Shown in pieces: positions 6,730 through 13,071 of a stretch of DNA of 14,738 bases. A program made the translations under genes and the position numbers. Under the pieces are notes generated by a model, which saw nothing but the letters and a program-made list of their open reading frames with translations, made no database searches and was not told the DNA's origin. Source of the DNA: Selenomonas sp. GTDB taxonomy: Bacteria > Bacillota > Negativicutes > Selenomonadales > Selenomonadaceae. The stretch spans positions 1 to 14,738 of the forward strand of contig JABZYJ010000035.1 of NCBI GenBank assembly GCA_015265235.1, given 5' to 3'. The stretch's first letter is position 1, and each line of letters begins with the position of its first letter.

Positions 6730-6758
6730 ATATTAGCAGATGACCGCGACTTTTGCAA
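6730..6758 (-). promoter_or_regulatory. Promoter of the Abi leader RNA
   Basis: On the minus strand: TTGCAA (6753-6758), 17-bp spacer, TAATAT (6730-6735). Both hexamers are near consensus and the spacing is optimal. Confidence 0.7.
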
Positions 6759-6784
6759 TAAGTTTTAGTTATTGGGTCTTTCAC

Positions 6785-6820
6785 ATATCGCACTATATCG
6801 TCTTATATCGTGTTATATCG
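6785..6820. repeat. Four 10-bp-phased ATATCG repeats (iteron-like)
   Basis: ATATCG occurs at 6785, 6795, 6805 and 6815, exactly 10 bp apart; the last three copies are TATATCG. The period is close to one helical turn, so all copies face the same side. The array lies between the Abi leader promoter and the divergent DUF3290-DUF421 operon. Confidence 0.85.
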
Positions 6821-6846
6821 TGCGCACCAAATCCATATACCGCTCA

Positions 6847-6870
6847 AAATGCCATTGACAGAAGGCATTT
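6847..6870 (+). promoter_or_regulatory. -35 element inside an inverted repeat, DUF3290-DUF421 operon
   Basis: A consensus TTGACA (6855-6860) is flanked by AAATGCC (6847-6853) and GGCATTT (6864-6870), a perfect 7-bp inverted repeat centred on it. The -10 is less clear: TAGCCT at 17 bp is poor and TATACG starts 22 bp away. The repeat looks like an operator. Confidence 0.45.
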
Positions 6871-6910
6871 GGCGTAGTAGCCTATACGAACATGGAAAGG
6901 GGGCGTTTCG

Positions 6911-7363
6911 TTGCCATTTTATACCTACAGCTATATTGAGCAGGTTGGACAGGCGAGCCATACGGCGTGGTATGTCGTTTCGTTTCTCGCGCTCGCTGCA
7001 CTGCTTGTCGTGAGCATCAAGTATCTGCGCAGCAGCTTTTCCTCGCGCTACCGCGATCTCGTCGTCCTGCTGTTTCTGGCGGTGATCTTTCTCGGGGGCA
7101 TACAGTACGGCGACTACAACCGCATGAAGAGCGACCGCGAGCAGACCTCACGCATGGCACAGTTCGTGCAGAGCCTCGGGAAGGATCTCGATGTCCCTGT
7201 CAGTGATATCAAGGTGAACTCGACCAATCTGAAGCAGGGCATGCTCGTCGATGTAGAGGGCACGTTCTACGTGATTCATTTCAATGCGGACTTCACGTCG
7301 TTTCAGTATGAACGCACGCACCTCCTGCGGCGGGATATACAGATCGTAGATAAGGAGGACTGA
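6911..7363 (+). CDS. DUF3290 family membrane protein
   Basis: 150 residues, starting at a TTG codon. No in-frame ATG lies nearby, AAAGGGGG sits 7 nt upstream, and the resulting N-terminus (MPFYTYSYIEQ) is what the family shows. Two transmembrane helices (about residues 19-40 and 47-66) precede a soluble C-terminal domain that has the predicted strand LKQGMLVDVEGTFYVIHF. DUF3290 has no assigned biochemical role; it is regularly encoded next to DUF421 proteins in Firmicutes and probably forms a complex with them. The stop codon is one base from the next start, so the two are certainly co-transcribed. Confidence 0.88.
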   Translation: MPFYTYSYIEQVGQASHTAWYVVSFLALAALLVVSIKYLRSSFSSRYRDLVVLLFLAVIFLGGIQYGDYNRMKSDREQTSRMAQFVQSLGKDLDVPVSDIKVNSTNLKQGMLVDVEGTFYVIHFNADFTSFQYERTHLLRRDIQIVDKED

Positions 7364-7364
7364 G

Positions 7365-7994
7365 ATGATCGTCTACTTACTGGTACTCGCAAAACTCGCT
7401 CTCGGTCTGCTCTGTCTCATCGTGCAGATCAACCTCCTCGGCAAGGGCAACCTCGCCCCCACGTCCGCGACCGATCAGGTGCAGAACTACGTGCTCGGCG
7501 GCATCATCGGCGGTGTTATCTACAGCAGTGCCATCTCTGTGATTGACTTCCTCCTCGTGCTCGTCGCGTGGACGCTCCTCGTGCTCCTGCTGAAATTTAT
7601 CAAGGCGAACAACCGCCGCGTCAAGGAGATCGTTGACGGCACACCTGCCATCCTCATCGAGCGCGGCAAAATCCTCATGGACGAGTGCATGCGGCAGGGG
7701 CTCCTTGCGCATGATCTCACGCTGAAACTGCGTCTGGCGGGCGTCTACTACATCAAGGATGTCAAGCGTGCCGTGCTCGAGCCGAACGGACAGCTCACGA
7801 TCATCCAGTATGGGGAGGAAAACGCGCGCTATCCGCTCATCCTCGACGGGCAGGTCGATGAGGATATCCTTGAGCTCATCGAAAAAGACCACGTGTGGCT
7901 GAACGCTGCCCTGCGCGATGCGGGCTACGAACTAAAGAATGTCTACGTTGGCGAATACAAGGACGGCAATCTCGCCATCTATCCATACACATAA
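7365..7994 (+). CDS. DUF421 family membrane protein (YetF-like)
   Basis: 209 residues. Three hydrophobic segments (about 3-22, 42-60, 61-80) are followed by a cytoplasmic DUF421 domain from about residue 85, with the family pattern DGTPAILIERGKI, then LRLAGVYYIKDVKRAVLEPNG. YetF and its paralogues YdfR/YdfS in B. subtilis are of this family; they have been tied to spore properties, but their molecular role is unsettled, and nothing here implies sporulation. AAGGAGG (7352-7358) overlaps the end of the DUF3290 gene. A hairpin at 8014-8048 could end the transcript, although its T-run favours the opposite strand. Confidence 0.9.
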   Translation: MIVYLLVLAKLALGLLCLIVQINLLGKGNLAPTSATDQVQNYVLGGIIGGVIYSSAISVIDFLLVLVAWTLLVLLLKFIKANNRRVKEIVDGTPAILIERGKILMDECMRQGLLAHDLTLKLRLAGVYYIKDVKRAVLEPNGQLTIIQYGEENARYPLILDGQVDEDILELIEKDHVWLNAALRDAGYELKNVYVGEYKDGNLAIYPYT

Positions 7995-8007
7995 TTGTGA
8001 AAACGGC

Positions 8008-8048
8008 AAAAAAAGAGCCACGCGAAAGAGTTGCTTTCGCGTGGCTCT
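8008..8048 (-). terminator. Terminator of hsp20
   Basis: A perfect 15-bp stem (8014-8028 with 8034-8048; AGAGCCACGCGAAAG and its complement) with a 5-nt loop. On the minus strand it is followed by seven T residues (8008-8014), 27 nt after the hsp20 stop. On the plus strand the trailing sequence is GCTTATC, so termination of the DUF421 transcript would be weaker. Confidence 0.9.
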
Positions 8049-8075
8049 GCTTATCTATGACAGGAATGCACGGGA

Positions 8076-8522
8076 TCAGTGGATCTCGATCTGCTTGCGC
8101 TCGGGCGCATCTGCCGCCTTCGGCAGGCTGACCTGCAGGACACCGTCCTTGAACTCCGCATGGATGTTCGCGTCGTCGATGCCGTCGATGTAGAACGAGC
8201 GGCTGACTTCGCCCGTATGACGCTCGCGGCGGATGTAGTTGCCGCTATCGTCCTTCTCGTCCTTGCTCTCGTTATGCACGGCAGCGATGGTGAGATAGCC
8301 GTTCTCGTAGCGGAGGTTGATATCCTCCTTCGTCACGCCCGGCAGGTCAGCGGAGAGCTCGTAGTGGTCGCCGCTGTCCTTCACGTCCACCTTGAACGAG
8401 GACGCGCCCCAGTTCGCCGCGGGGAAGTCGTGGTCAAAGAGGGAATCAAAGAGGGCAAACGGATTGTTCTGCTCGCTGCGTGCCAGCCCGCGATGTCCGC
8501 CAAAAGGTACAAGTCCAAACAT
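8076..8522 (-). CDS. Small heat-shock protein, Hsp20/alpha-crystallin family
   Basis: 148 residues from the ATG at 8522, chosen because AAGGAG lies 8-9 nt upstream and the product begins with the typical short MFGLVPFGG head; an upstream in-frame ATG has no such site. The alpha-crystallin domain spans about residues 40-135, with SADLPGVTKEDINLRYENG and the A-x-x-x-x-G-V-L signature (AEFKDGVLQVSLP). The IEI near the C-terminus is the I-x-I motif that caps neighbouring subunits in the oligomer. Role: ATP-independent holdase that keeps unfolding proteins soluble during heat or other stress. Its promoter overlaps CtsR-like heptads, and the 5' leader of about 100 nt can form two hairpins. Confidence 0.95.
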   Translation of the reverse strand: MFGLVPFGGHRGLARSEQNNPFALFDSLFDHDFPAANWGASSFKVDVKDSGDHYELSADLPGVTKEDINLRYENGYLTIAAVHNESKDEKDDSGNYIRRERHTGEVSRSFYIDGIDDANIHAEFKDGVLQVSLPKAADAPERKQIEIH

Positions 8523-8552
8523 GATGATCAACTCCTTAGATTGTTTTGTCGG

Positions 8553-8621
8553 CTGATGCACTGTTTGGTATCTGCATCAGTCATGTCATTTTCTTTCTTG
8601 GGAAGGTGCTTCAATCACCTT
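8553..8621 (-). other. Two hairpins in the hsp20 5' leader
   Basis: Perfect inverted repeats CTGATGCA/TGCATCAG (8553-8560, 8573-8580; 12-nt loop) and AAGGTG/CACCTT (8603-8608, 8616-8621; 7-nt loop) lie between the promoter and the ribosome binding site. Neither covers the AAGGAG directly. Confidence 0.5.
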
Positions 8622-8630
8622 TCGATTGTT

Positions 8631-8658
8631 ATTATACCTCTAAAGGTCAAAAAGTCAA
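8631..8658 (-). promoter_or_regulatory. hsp20 promoter
   Basis: On the minus strand: TTGACT (8653-8658), 16-bp spacer, TATAAT (8631-8636). The expected start is near 8624, leaving a leader of about 100 nt. Confidence 0.75.
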
Positions 8659-8667
8659 TAGGTCAAA
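8645..8667. promoter_or_regulatory. CtsR-like heptad repeats over the hsp20 -35
   Basis: GGTCAAA at 8645 and 8661 and AGTCAAT at 8653, evenly 8 bp apart, cover the -35 element of hsp20. GGTCAAA is the heptad of the heat-shock repressor CtsR, whose usual site is two heptads with 3 bp between (10-bp period); the period here differs. They are also 10 bp upstream of the -35 of the divergent operon. Confidence 0.5.
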
Positions 8668-8676
8668 AAGAAAAAA

Positions 8677-8704
8677 TTGAAAAATTTTTGCACGGCGATA
8701 TAAT
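8677..8704 (+). promoter_or_regulatory. Promoter of the ArsC-like/YeiH/UDG operon
   Basis: TTGAAA (8677-8682), 16-bp spacer, TATAAT (8699-8704), about 40 bp before the start codon at 8747. Confidence 0.65.
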
Positions 8705-8746
8705 AAGACTAGATGATATTTCATGAATGGAAGCGGAGGAAACAAT

Positions 8747-9112
8747 ATGGCAGATACAGAGGTCCTTTTCATCGGCTACCCGAAGTGCTCGACATGTCAG
8801 AAGGCGGAGAAGTTCCTGCGTGCGCACGGATGTGCGGCACCGATGCGCGACATTAAGACACAGAACCCAACGGCGGACGAGCTGCGTACATGGCACACGA
8901 GGAGCGGGCTGCCGCTGAAGCGGTTTTTCAACACGAGCGGGATGGTCTACCGCGACCGCGGGCTGAAGGATAAGCTGCCGGAGATGTCGGAGGAGCAGCA
9001 GTACGCCGCGCTCGCCTCGGACGGGATGCTCGTGAAGCGGCCGCTCCTCATCACGAAGGATCGCGTGCTCACGGGTTTCCGTGAGGCGGAGTGGGCAGAG
9101 CTGTTTGCGTAG
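8747..9112 (+). CDS. ArsC/Spx-family thioredoxin-fold protein
   Basis: 121 residues. The ATG at 8747 is preferred to the one at 8723 because GGAGGA is 6-7 nt upstream of it. The N-terminal strand FIGYPKCSTCQKAEKFL carries a CxxC (Cys14, Cys17), then DIKTQNPTADELRTW and near the end MLVKRPLLIT, the RP motif of ArsC-like folds. The family includes glutaredoxin-dependent arsenate reductases, the redox regulator Spx and its paralogue MgsR. True ArsC has a single catalytic Cys in a C-T-S context and Spx has a conserved RNA-polymerase-binding Gly; this copy is closer to the uncharacterised 'arsenate reductase family protein' group with YPKCSTC. An arsenate role is not supported by neighbours; a thiol redox role is likely. 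Confidence 0.85.
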   Translation: MADTEVLFIGYPKCSTCQKAEKFLRAHGCAAPMRDIKTQNPTADELRTWHTRSGLPLKRFFNTSGMVYRDRGLKDKLPEMSEEQQYAALASDGMLVKRPLLITKDRVLTGFREAEWAELFA

Positions 9113-9151
9113 GGGATGATCCCGCAGCTGCGTTTTGAAAGAAGGATTTCG

Positions 9152-10135
9152 ATGAAACGAGAGTACATGGACGGCATCCTCTATGCGATGCTGTTTGCCG
9201 TGCCGGCCTACGTGCTGGGGCTGTATTTCCCCATCGTGGGCGGCCCCGTGTTCGGCATTCTGCTCGGGATGCTGTTCGCGAAAAAGCGGCGGCCGGAGAA
9301 GACGGAGAGCGGCATCCGCTTTACGGGCAAGAAGATTCTCCAGTATGCGATCATCCTGCTCGGCTTTGAGATGAATCTCTTTCACGTCGTGGAGGTGGGG
9401 GAGCAGTCCCTCTACGTGATGGTCTTTACGCTCGCGGCGGCGTTCCTTGCGGCGTTTGTCGTAGGCCGCCTGATGGGGCTCGATCGCGACATGACGGCGC
9501 TCGTCGGCGCGGGGACGGCGATCTGCGGCGGCTCGGCGATTGCGGCGGTCGCCCCGGTGATCGGGGCAAAGGATCGGGATGTGGTGATCTCGATTGCGAC
9601 AATTTTCTTCTTTAACGTGATTGCGGTCTTTCTCTTTCCATTCCTCGGGCACACGATGGGGATGTCCGATCAGGGCTTCGGCATGTGGGCGGGCACGGCG
9701 ATCAACGACACGTCGTCCGTGGTCGCGGCGGGCTATGCGTACAGTCACGATGCGGGCGCGTATGCGACGATTGTGAAGCTGACGCGTACGCTGATGATCG
9801 TGCCGGTCTGTCTCTTCTTCGCGCTGCTCGTGATGCGCGGGGCGAAAAAGAGCGGCGCAGGGTTCTCGCTGCGGCGCATCTTCCCAATGTTCGTGCTCTA
9901 CTTCATCGTCGCGTGCATTGTGAACACGACGGGCATTCTCCCCGCAGAGCTCTTGCATGGGCTGGGGATGCTCGGAAAGTTCGCGATTGTGCTCGCGATG
10001 AGTGCGATCGGGCTGAACACGGATCTCCCGTCGCTCGTAAAGAATGGGGCGCGGCCGCTTGCCCTTGGGATGGTGTGCTGGGCGGCGGTGGCGGTGACGT
10101 CGCTCGTCGTCCAGCACGCATTGGGGCTGCTGTAA
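9152..10135 (+). CDS. YeiH/UPF0324 family putative sulfate exporter
   Basis: 327 residues from the ATG at 9152, with GAAGGA about 6 nt upstream. Around ten hydrophobic segments are visible. The family signature GAGTAICGGSAIAA is at residues 119-132, with AGTAINDTSSVVAAGYAYS further on. Members are called putative sulfate exporters; the E. coli YeiH gene lies beside the LysR regulator YieE/YeiE and the function is only partly known, with sulfite/sulfate or related anions as proposed substrates. It lies 39 bp after the ArsC-like gene and 9 bp before the next, so the three are an operon; the pairing of a thiol-redox protein with a possible sulfur-oxyanion transporter is consistent with a shared redox/sulfur theme, but that is inference. 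Confidence 0.9.
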   Translation: MKREYMDGILYAMLFAVPAYVLGLYFPIVGGPVFGILLGMLFAKKRRPEKTESGIRFTGKKILQYAIILLGFEMNLFHVVEVGEQSLYVMVFTLAAAFLAAFVVGRLMGLDRDMTALVGAGTAICGGSAIAAVAPVIGAKDRDVVISIATIFFFNVIAVFLFPFLGHTMGMSDQGFGMWAGTAINDTSSVVAAGYAYSHDAGAYATIVKLTRTLMIVPVCLFFALLVMRGAKKSGAGFSLRRIFPMFVLYFIVACIVNTTGILPAELLHGLGMLGKFAIVLAMSAIGLNTDLPSLVKNGARPLALGMVCWAAVAVTSLVVQHALGLL

Positions 10136-10144
10136 GAGGGGACA

Positions 10145-10789
10145 ATGGGGAATAAGAAGACAACGAAGCAAGAAAATACCGCTGTGGACGAACAGGACGT
10201 CGAGCTGCGGCCGTTCCCGCCGTTTCTGCCGCCGCAGGCGACCGTGCTGATGATGGGGAGTTTTCCGCCAGCAGCGGAGAAGCGGGCGATGGCATTCCAC
10301 TATCCGAACTTCCAGAATGATATGTGGCGGGTCTATGGGCTCGTATTCTTTGGTGATGCGGCGCATTTTCAGGTGCCGGGGGAAAAGGCTTTCGATGCGG
10401 AGCGCATCAAGGCGTTCCTCACGGAGCGCGGCATTGGCTCATGTCCCGGCGTGCGGCGCGCCATCCGCACGCACGGCAATGCGTCCGACGCCTATCTGAA
10501 GGTCGTGGAGACGGTGGAGCTGCCCGAGATTCTGGCGCAGATTCCACAGTGTCGCCGCATCTGCACGACGGGCGGCAAGGCGACGGAGATCCTCTTTGAT
10601 CTCCTCACGGCGGAGAAGAAGGGTAAGGATGTCAAGACGGGCGAGACCGTTCCTGCCCGATGCGGCTCGCACGAGCTCCTCGTCACGCGCCTCCCATCCA
10701 CCTCGCGCGCCTATCCGATGAAGCTCGAGAAGAAGGCGGAGGCGTATCGGCAGTTCTTCCGCGCGGCGGGGGTTACGGTGGCGGAGTAG
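10145..10789 (+). CDS. Uracil-DNA glycosylase family protein (Mug-like)
   Basis: 214 residues. After a charged N-terminal tail of about 25 residues comes LMMGSFPP (residues 36-42), the motif-1 position of UDG-fold enzymes, then YPNFQNDMWRVYG (53-65) as in the Mug/TDG-like branch, CTTGGKA (140-146) on a central strand, and LPSTSRAY (183-190) in place of motif 2. Such enzymes remove uracil or damaged bases from DNA, starting base-excision repair. Motif 1 lacks the usual catalytic Asn/Asp of the best-known groups (here Ser-Phe-Pro-Pro), as in many annotated relatives, so substrate and even activity are open. AGAGGGGA sits just before the ATG. It ends the operon; a strong terminator follows. Confidence 0.8.
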   Translation: MGNKKTTKQENTAVDEQDVELRPFPPFLPPQATVLMMGSFPPAAEKRAMAFHYPNFQNDMWRVYGLVFFGDAAHFQVPGEKAFDAERIKAFLTERGIGSCPGVRRAIRTHGNASDAYLKVVETVELPEILAQIPQCRRICTTGGKATEILFDLLTAEKKGKDVKTGETVPARCGSHELLVTRLPSTSRAYPMKLEKKAEAYRQFFRAAGVTVAE

Positions 10790-10800
10790 AACGAAAAATA

Positions 10801-10847
10801 AAAGACAGGTCAACGGTTGTGTTTCATGCCGTTGACCTGTCTTTTTT
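10801..10847 (+). terminator. Terminator after the UDG-like gene
   Basis: A 16-bp perfect stem (10801-10816 with 10829-10844; core ACAGGTCAACGG) and a 12-nt loop, ending in six T residues, 11 nt after the stop codon. Confidence 0.95.
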
Positions 10848-10958
10848 GTAGAAAAACTTCAAAAATATTTTAATATTAAGCAGGAATATGAAGGGGGGTG
10901 GAATTAATAGATATGGATGAGAAATACTATGCTTTAAGTTGCAAAGGAGATGTTTGTT

Positions 10959-11447
10959 ATGGGGAAGTTTAAGAAGGCGCTCTTAGGGCTGGTCGGTATT
11001 GTGGTCGTCGTCAGCTTGGTTGGTGCTTGCGGCGGTGGTGGAAAGGATAAGTCAGAAAATGCGAACAAGGGGAATTCAACCACTACCACACAGCAGCAAG
11101 AAAAACAGAAGGAATACGCAGAGGCGGATATCAATGTGCTGCTCAGTGAAGCAAAGGATAATGCTGCCTCTGCGAATCAAAATTATAAGGGAAAGGCAGT
11201 AAAGATCATTGGTGGACATATCGGTAATATTGATTCGGATGTGAAGTATATTACCATTGATGGCACAGCAGCAAAGTACACGATGATTCACATTCGTTGT
11301 GATGTAGATGCTAAGAATAAGGAACTAAAAGATGCTATTTTGGCATTGAAAAAAGGGCAGAATGTCACGGTATATGGGACGATAAAGGAAGTCGGGGATA
11401 TTATGGGATACTCATTGAAACTGGATAAGGTGGAGTCGGCACAGTAA
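10959..11447 (+). CDS. Lipoprotein with OB-fold (tRNA_anti-like) domain
   Basis: 162 residues from the ATG at 10959; an ATG at 10950 overlaps the AAAGGAGA site itself and so cannot be used. The N-terminus is a lipoprotein signal (KK, hydrophobic 7-23, VGAC with Cys24), followed by a Gly/Lys/Thr/Gln-rich linker (25-50) and a domain from about 55 to the end. That domain (LLSEAKDNAASANQNYKGKA, then VKYITIDG and KKGQNVTVYGTIKEV) fits the tRNA_anti-like OB-fold family found in many secreted bacterial proteins; binding partner unknown. The gene is visibly AT-richer than the operons on each side and stands alone, which suggests recent acquisition or a different selective history. No terminator is visible directly after it. 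Confidence 0.8.
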   Translation: MGKFKKALLGLVGIVVVVSLVGACGGGGKDKSENANKGNSTTTTQQQEKQKEYAEADINVLLSEAKDNAASANQNYKGKAVKIIGGHIGNIDSDVKYITIDGTAAKYTMIHIRCDVDAKNKELKDAILALKKGQNVTVYGTIKEVGDIMGYSLKLDKVESAQ

Positions 11448-11485
11448 AAGAAGTACCTGTTCCGTCAAGAGATGAGAAAAACAAC

Positions 11486-11674
11486 TTATCCAAAATGTTT
11501 CTTTCGCAGCGAGAGAAGTGCCTGAGATACATCCATCAGGATTCCGTTCGTGAGGTATTCCTGCTCAGCTTCTGTAATTGCGATATCGATCATGCGGGTG
11601 AGATGCGTTCGCTCTTCTTCGGGCCTTTCTTTGGCGTTAGTTGATGATGCTGCTGATGGTTGAGTATTTATCAT
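11486..11674 (-). CDS. Small hypothetical protein (62 residues)
   Basis: An ATG at 11674 has AAGGAT 8 nt upstream. The N-terminus is Ser/Glu-rich and likely disordered; the C-terminal half (RMIDIAITEAEQEYLTNG, then MDVSQALLSLRKKHFG) is a helical segment with the A-x-x-E-x-E-Y-x-x-x-G...L-R-K-K-x-F pattern seen in small bacterial proteins and antitoxin tails. I do not recognise a named family and no toxin gene is adjacent. It lies 85 bp downstream of purA on the same strand, with a hairpin between, and converges with the lipoprotein gene. A shorter start at the internal Met (codon 28) is possible but has a poorer site. Confidence 0.55.
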   Translation of the reverse strand: MINTQPSAASSTNAKERPEEERTHLTRMIDIAITEAEQEYLTNGILMDVSQALLSLRKKHFG

Positions 11675-11711
11675 CTGTGTGTATCCTTCAGTGAATATAT
11701 GGATAAGTCAA

Positions 11712-11751
11712 ACGGCACGATATGAGATGATTCATACCGTGCCGTCTTTTT
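11712..11751 (+). terminator. Hairpin between purA and the 62-codon ORF
   Basis: Stem ACGGCACGATATGA against TCATACCGTGCCGT (11712-11725, 11732-11745) with one mismatch, followed on the plus strand by CTTTTT. On the minus strand it is followed by TTTGACTT, a weaker terminator for purA. As a plus-strand terminator it could end lipoprotein-gene transcripts that run antisense through the small ORF. Confidence 0.7.
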
Positions 11752-11759
11752 ATGCTTTT

Positions 11760-13046
11760 TTAGAACAGATCGTTTGCGAGGACGATGGTCTGCTCACGCG
11801 AGGGGCCGACGGAGACGATGCCGAGGGCGATGCCCGTGATCTCTGCCATGCGCTCGAGGTATTTGCGTGCCTTTTCGGGGAGGTCGCCGTAGCTGCGGAT
11901 GCCGGAGATGTCCGTCTTCCAGCCCGGGAAGGTCTCATAGACCGGCTCGACCTCGGCGAGGACGTTGAGGCTCGCGGGGACGCCCTTGAGGAGCTCTCCC
12001 TTGTGCTGGTAGCCCGTGCATATTTTGATCTCGTCGAAGCCATCGAGGATGTCGAGGCGCGTGACCGCCATGTAGTCGATGCCCGAGAGCATCCCCGCGT
12101 GGCGGACGACGACGGCGTCGAGCCAGCCGGTACGGCGCGGGCGCCCCGTGACGGTGCCGAACTCATGTCCCGCCTCACGCAGTTTCTCTCCGATGGGGTT
12201 CAGCTGCTCCGTGGGGAAGGGACCCTCGCCGACCCGCGTGCAGTATGCCTTGACGACGCCGACGACCTTGTCGATCTTCTTCGGCGCGACGCCTGCGCCG
12301 ATGGTGACGCCGCCCGAGATGGGGTGCGATGCGGTGACGTAGGGGTAGGTGCCGTAGTCGATGTCCAGCATGGTCGCCTGTGCACCCTCGAAGAGGATTT
12401 TGCGCCCGGCGGCGATTTCCTCGTTGATGAGGGGGATGGTGTCGGTGACGAGCGGGCGCAGACGCTCGGCGTAGCCCTGATACTCCTTCAGCACCTCGTC
12501 ATAGTCAAGGGGCTCATGGTGGTAGACGGCGGCGAGCTCTGCGTTCTTGTTGTCGAGGTTCTTCTTGAGCTTCTTGGCAAACTCTGCGCCGTCCATGAGG
12601 TCACAGACGCGGATGCCGATGCGGTCGTCGCGGTCCATGTAGCAGGGGCCGATGCCGCGTCCCGTCGTGCCGATTTTGTCCGCGCCGCGCTGGGCGTCGC
12701 CGATGCCGTCCATCAGTCGGTGGTAGGGCATGACGACATGCGCACGGTCGGAGATGCGGATGTTCGATGTGTCGATGCCGCGCGCTGCCATGGCGTCCAT
12801 CTCCTGCAGGCAGACCTCGGGGTCAAAGGCGACGCCGTTCGCGATGATGTTGTGCGTGCCCTTGTAGAGGATGCCCGAGGGCAGGAGGCGGAGTTTGTAC
12901 TCCTCGCCGGCCGCGACGACGGTGTGTCCTGCGTTGCAGCCGCCCTGATAGCGGACGACGGTGTCTGCCTTGCTCGCGAGGTAGTCGACGATTTTCCCTT
13001 TGCCCTCGTCGCCCCACTGGGTACCGGTAATAACGATGGTTGACAT
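11760..13046 (-). CDS. purA: Adenylosuccinate synthetase
   Basis: 428 residues, full length for the family. It joins IMP and aspartate using GTP to give adenylosuccinate, the first committed step to AMP, in the cytoplasm. Visible motifs: WGDEGKGKIVD at residues 11-21 (GTP/IMP-binding, with the catalytic Asp and Lys), QGGCNAGHTVV (about 34-44), GTTGRGIGPCYMDR (about 126-139), and GRPRRTGWLDAV in the C-terminal third. GGGGGA lies 7 nt before the ATG. It is 25 bp downstream of purB and shares its promoter, giving both enzymes of the IMP-to-AMP branch from one transcript. Confidence 0.98.
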   Translation of the reverse strand: MSTIVITGTQWGDEGKGKIVDYLASKADTVVRYQGGCNAGHTVVAAGEEYKLRLLPSGILYKGTHNIIANGVAFDPEVCLQEMDAMAARGIDTSNIRISDRAHVVMPYHRLMDGIGDAQRGADKIGTTGRGIGPCYMDRDDRIGIRVCDLMDGAEFAKKLKKNLDNKNAELAAVYHHEPLDYDEVLKEYQGYAERLRPLVTDTIPLINEEIAAGRKILFEGAQATMLDIDYGTYPYVTASHPISGGVTIGAGVAPKKIDKVVGVVKAYCTRVGEGPFPTEQLNPIGEKLREAGHEFGTVTGRPRRTGWLDAVVVRHAGMLSGIDYMAVTRLDILDGFDEIKICTGYQHKGELLKGVPASLNVLAEVEPVYETFPGWKTDISGIRSYGDLPEKARKYLERMAEITGIALGIVSVGPSREQTIVLANDLF

Positions 13047-13071
13047 AGTGAGTCCCCCTTATTTCTTCTCC

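Noticed and set aside
6785..6820. ATATCG repeats as a CRISPR array
   Set aside because: Units of 10 bp with no spacers; no cas genes.
8553..8580. CIRCE element upstream of hsp20
   Set aside because: The repeat CTGATGCA/TGCATCAG with a 12-nt gap does not match the TTAGCACTC-N9-GAGTGCTAA pattern.
8663..10366. 567-codon open frame on the minus strand opposite the ArsC-like, YeiH and UDG-like genes
   Set aside because: Arg/His/Pro-rich composition, no ribosome site, and three recognised genes on the other strand; it is an antisense artefact of GC-rich codons.
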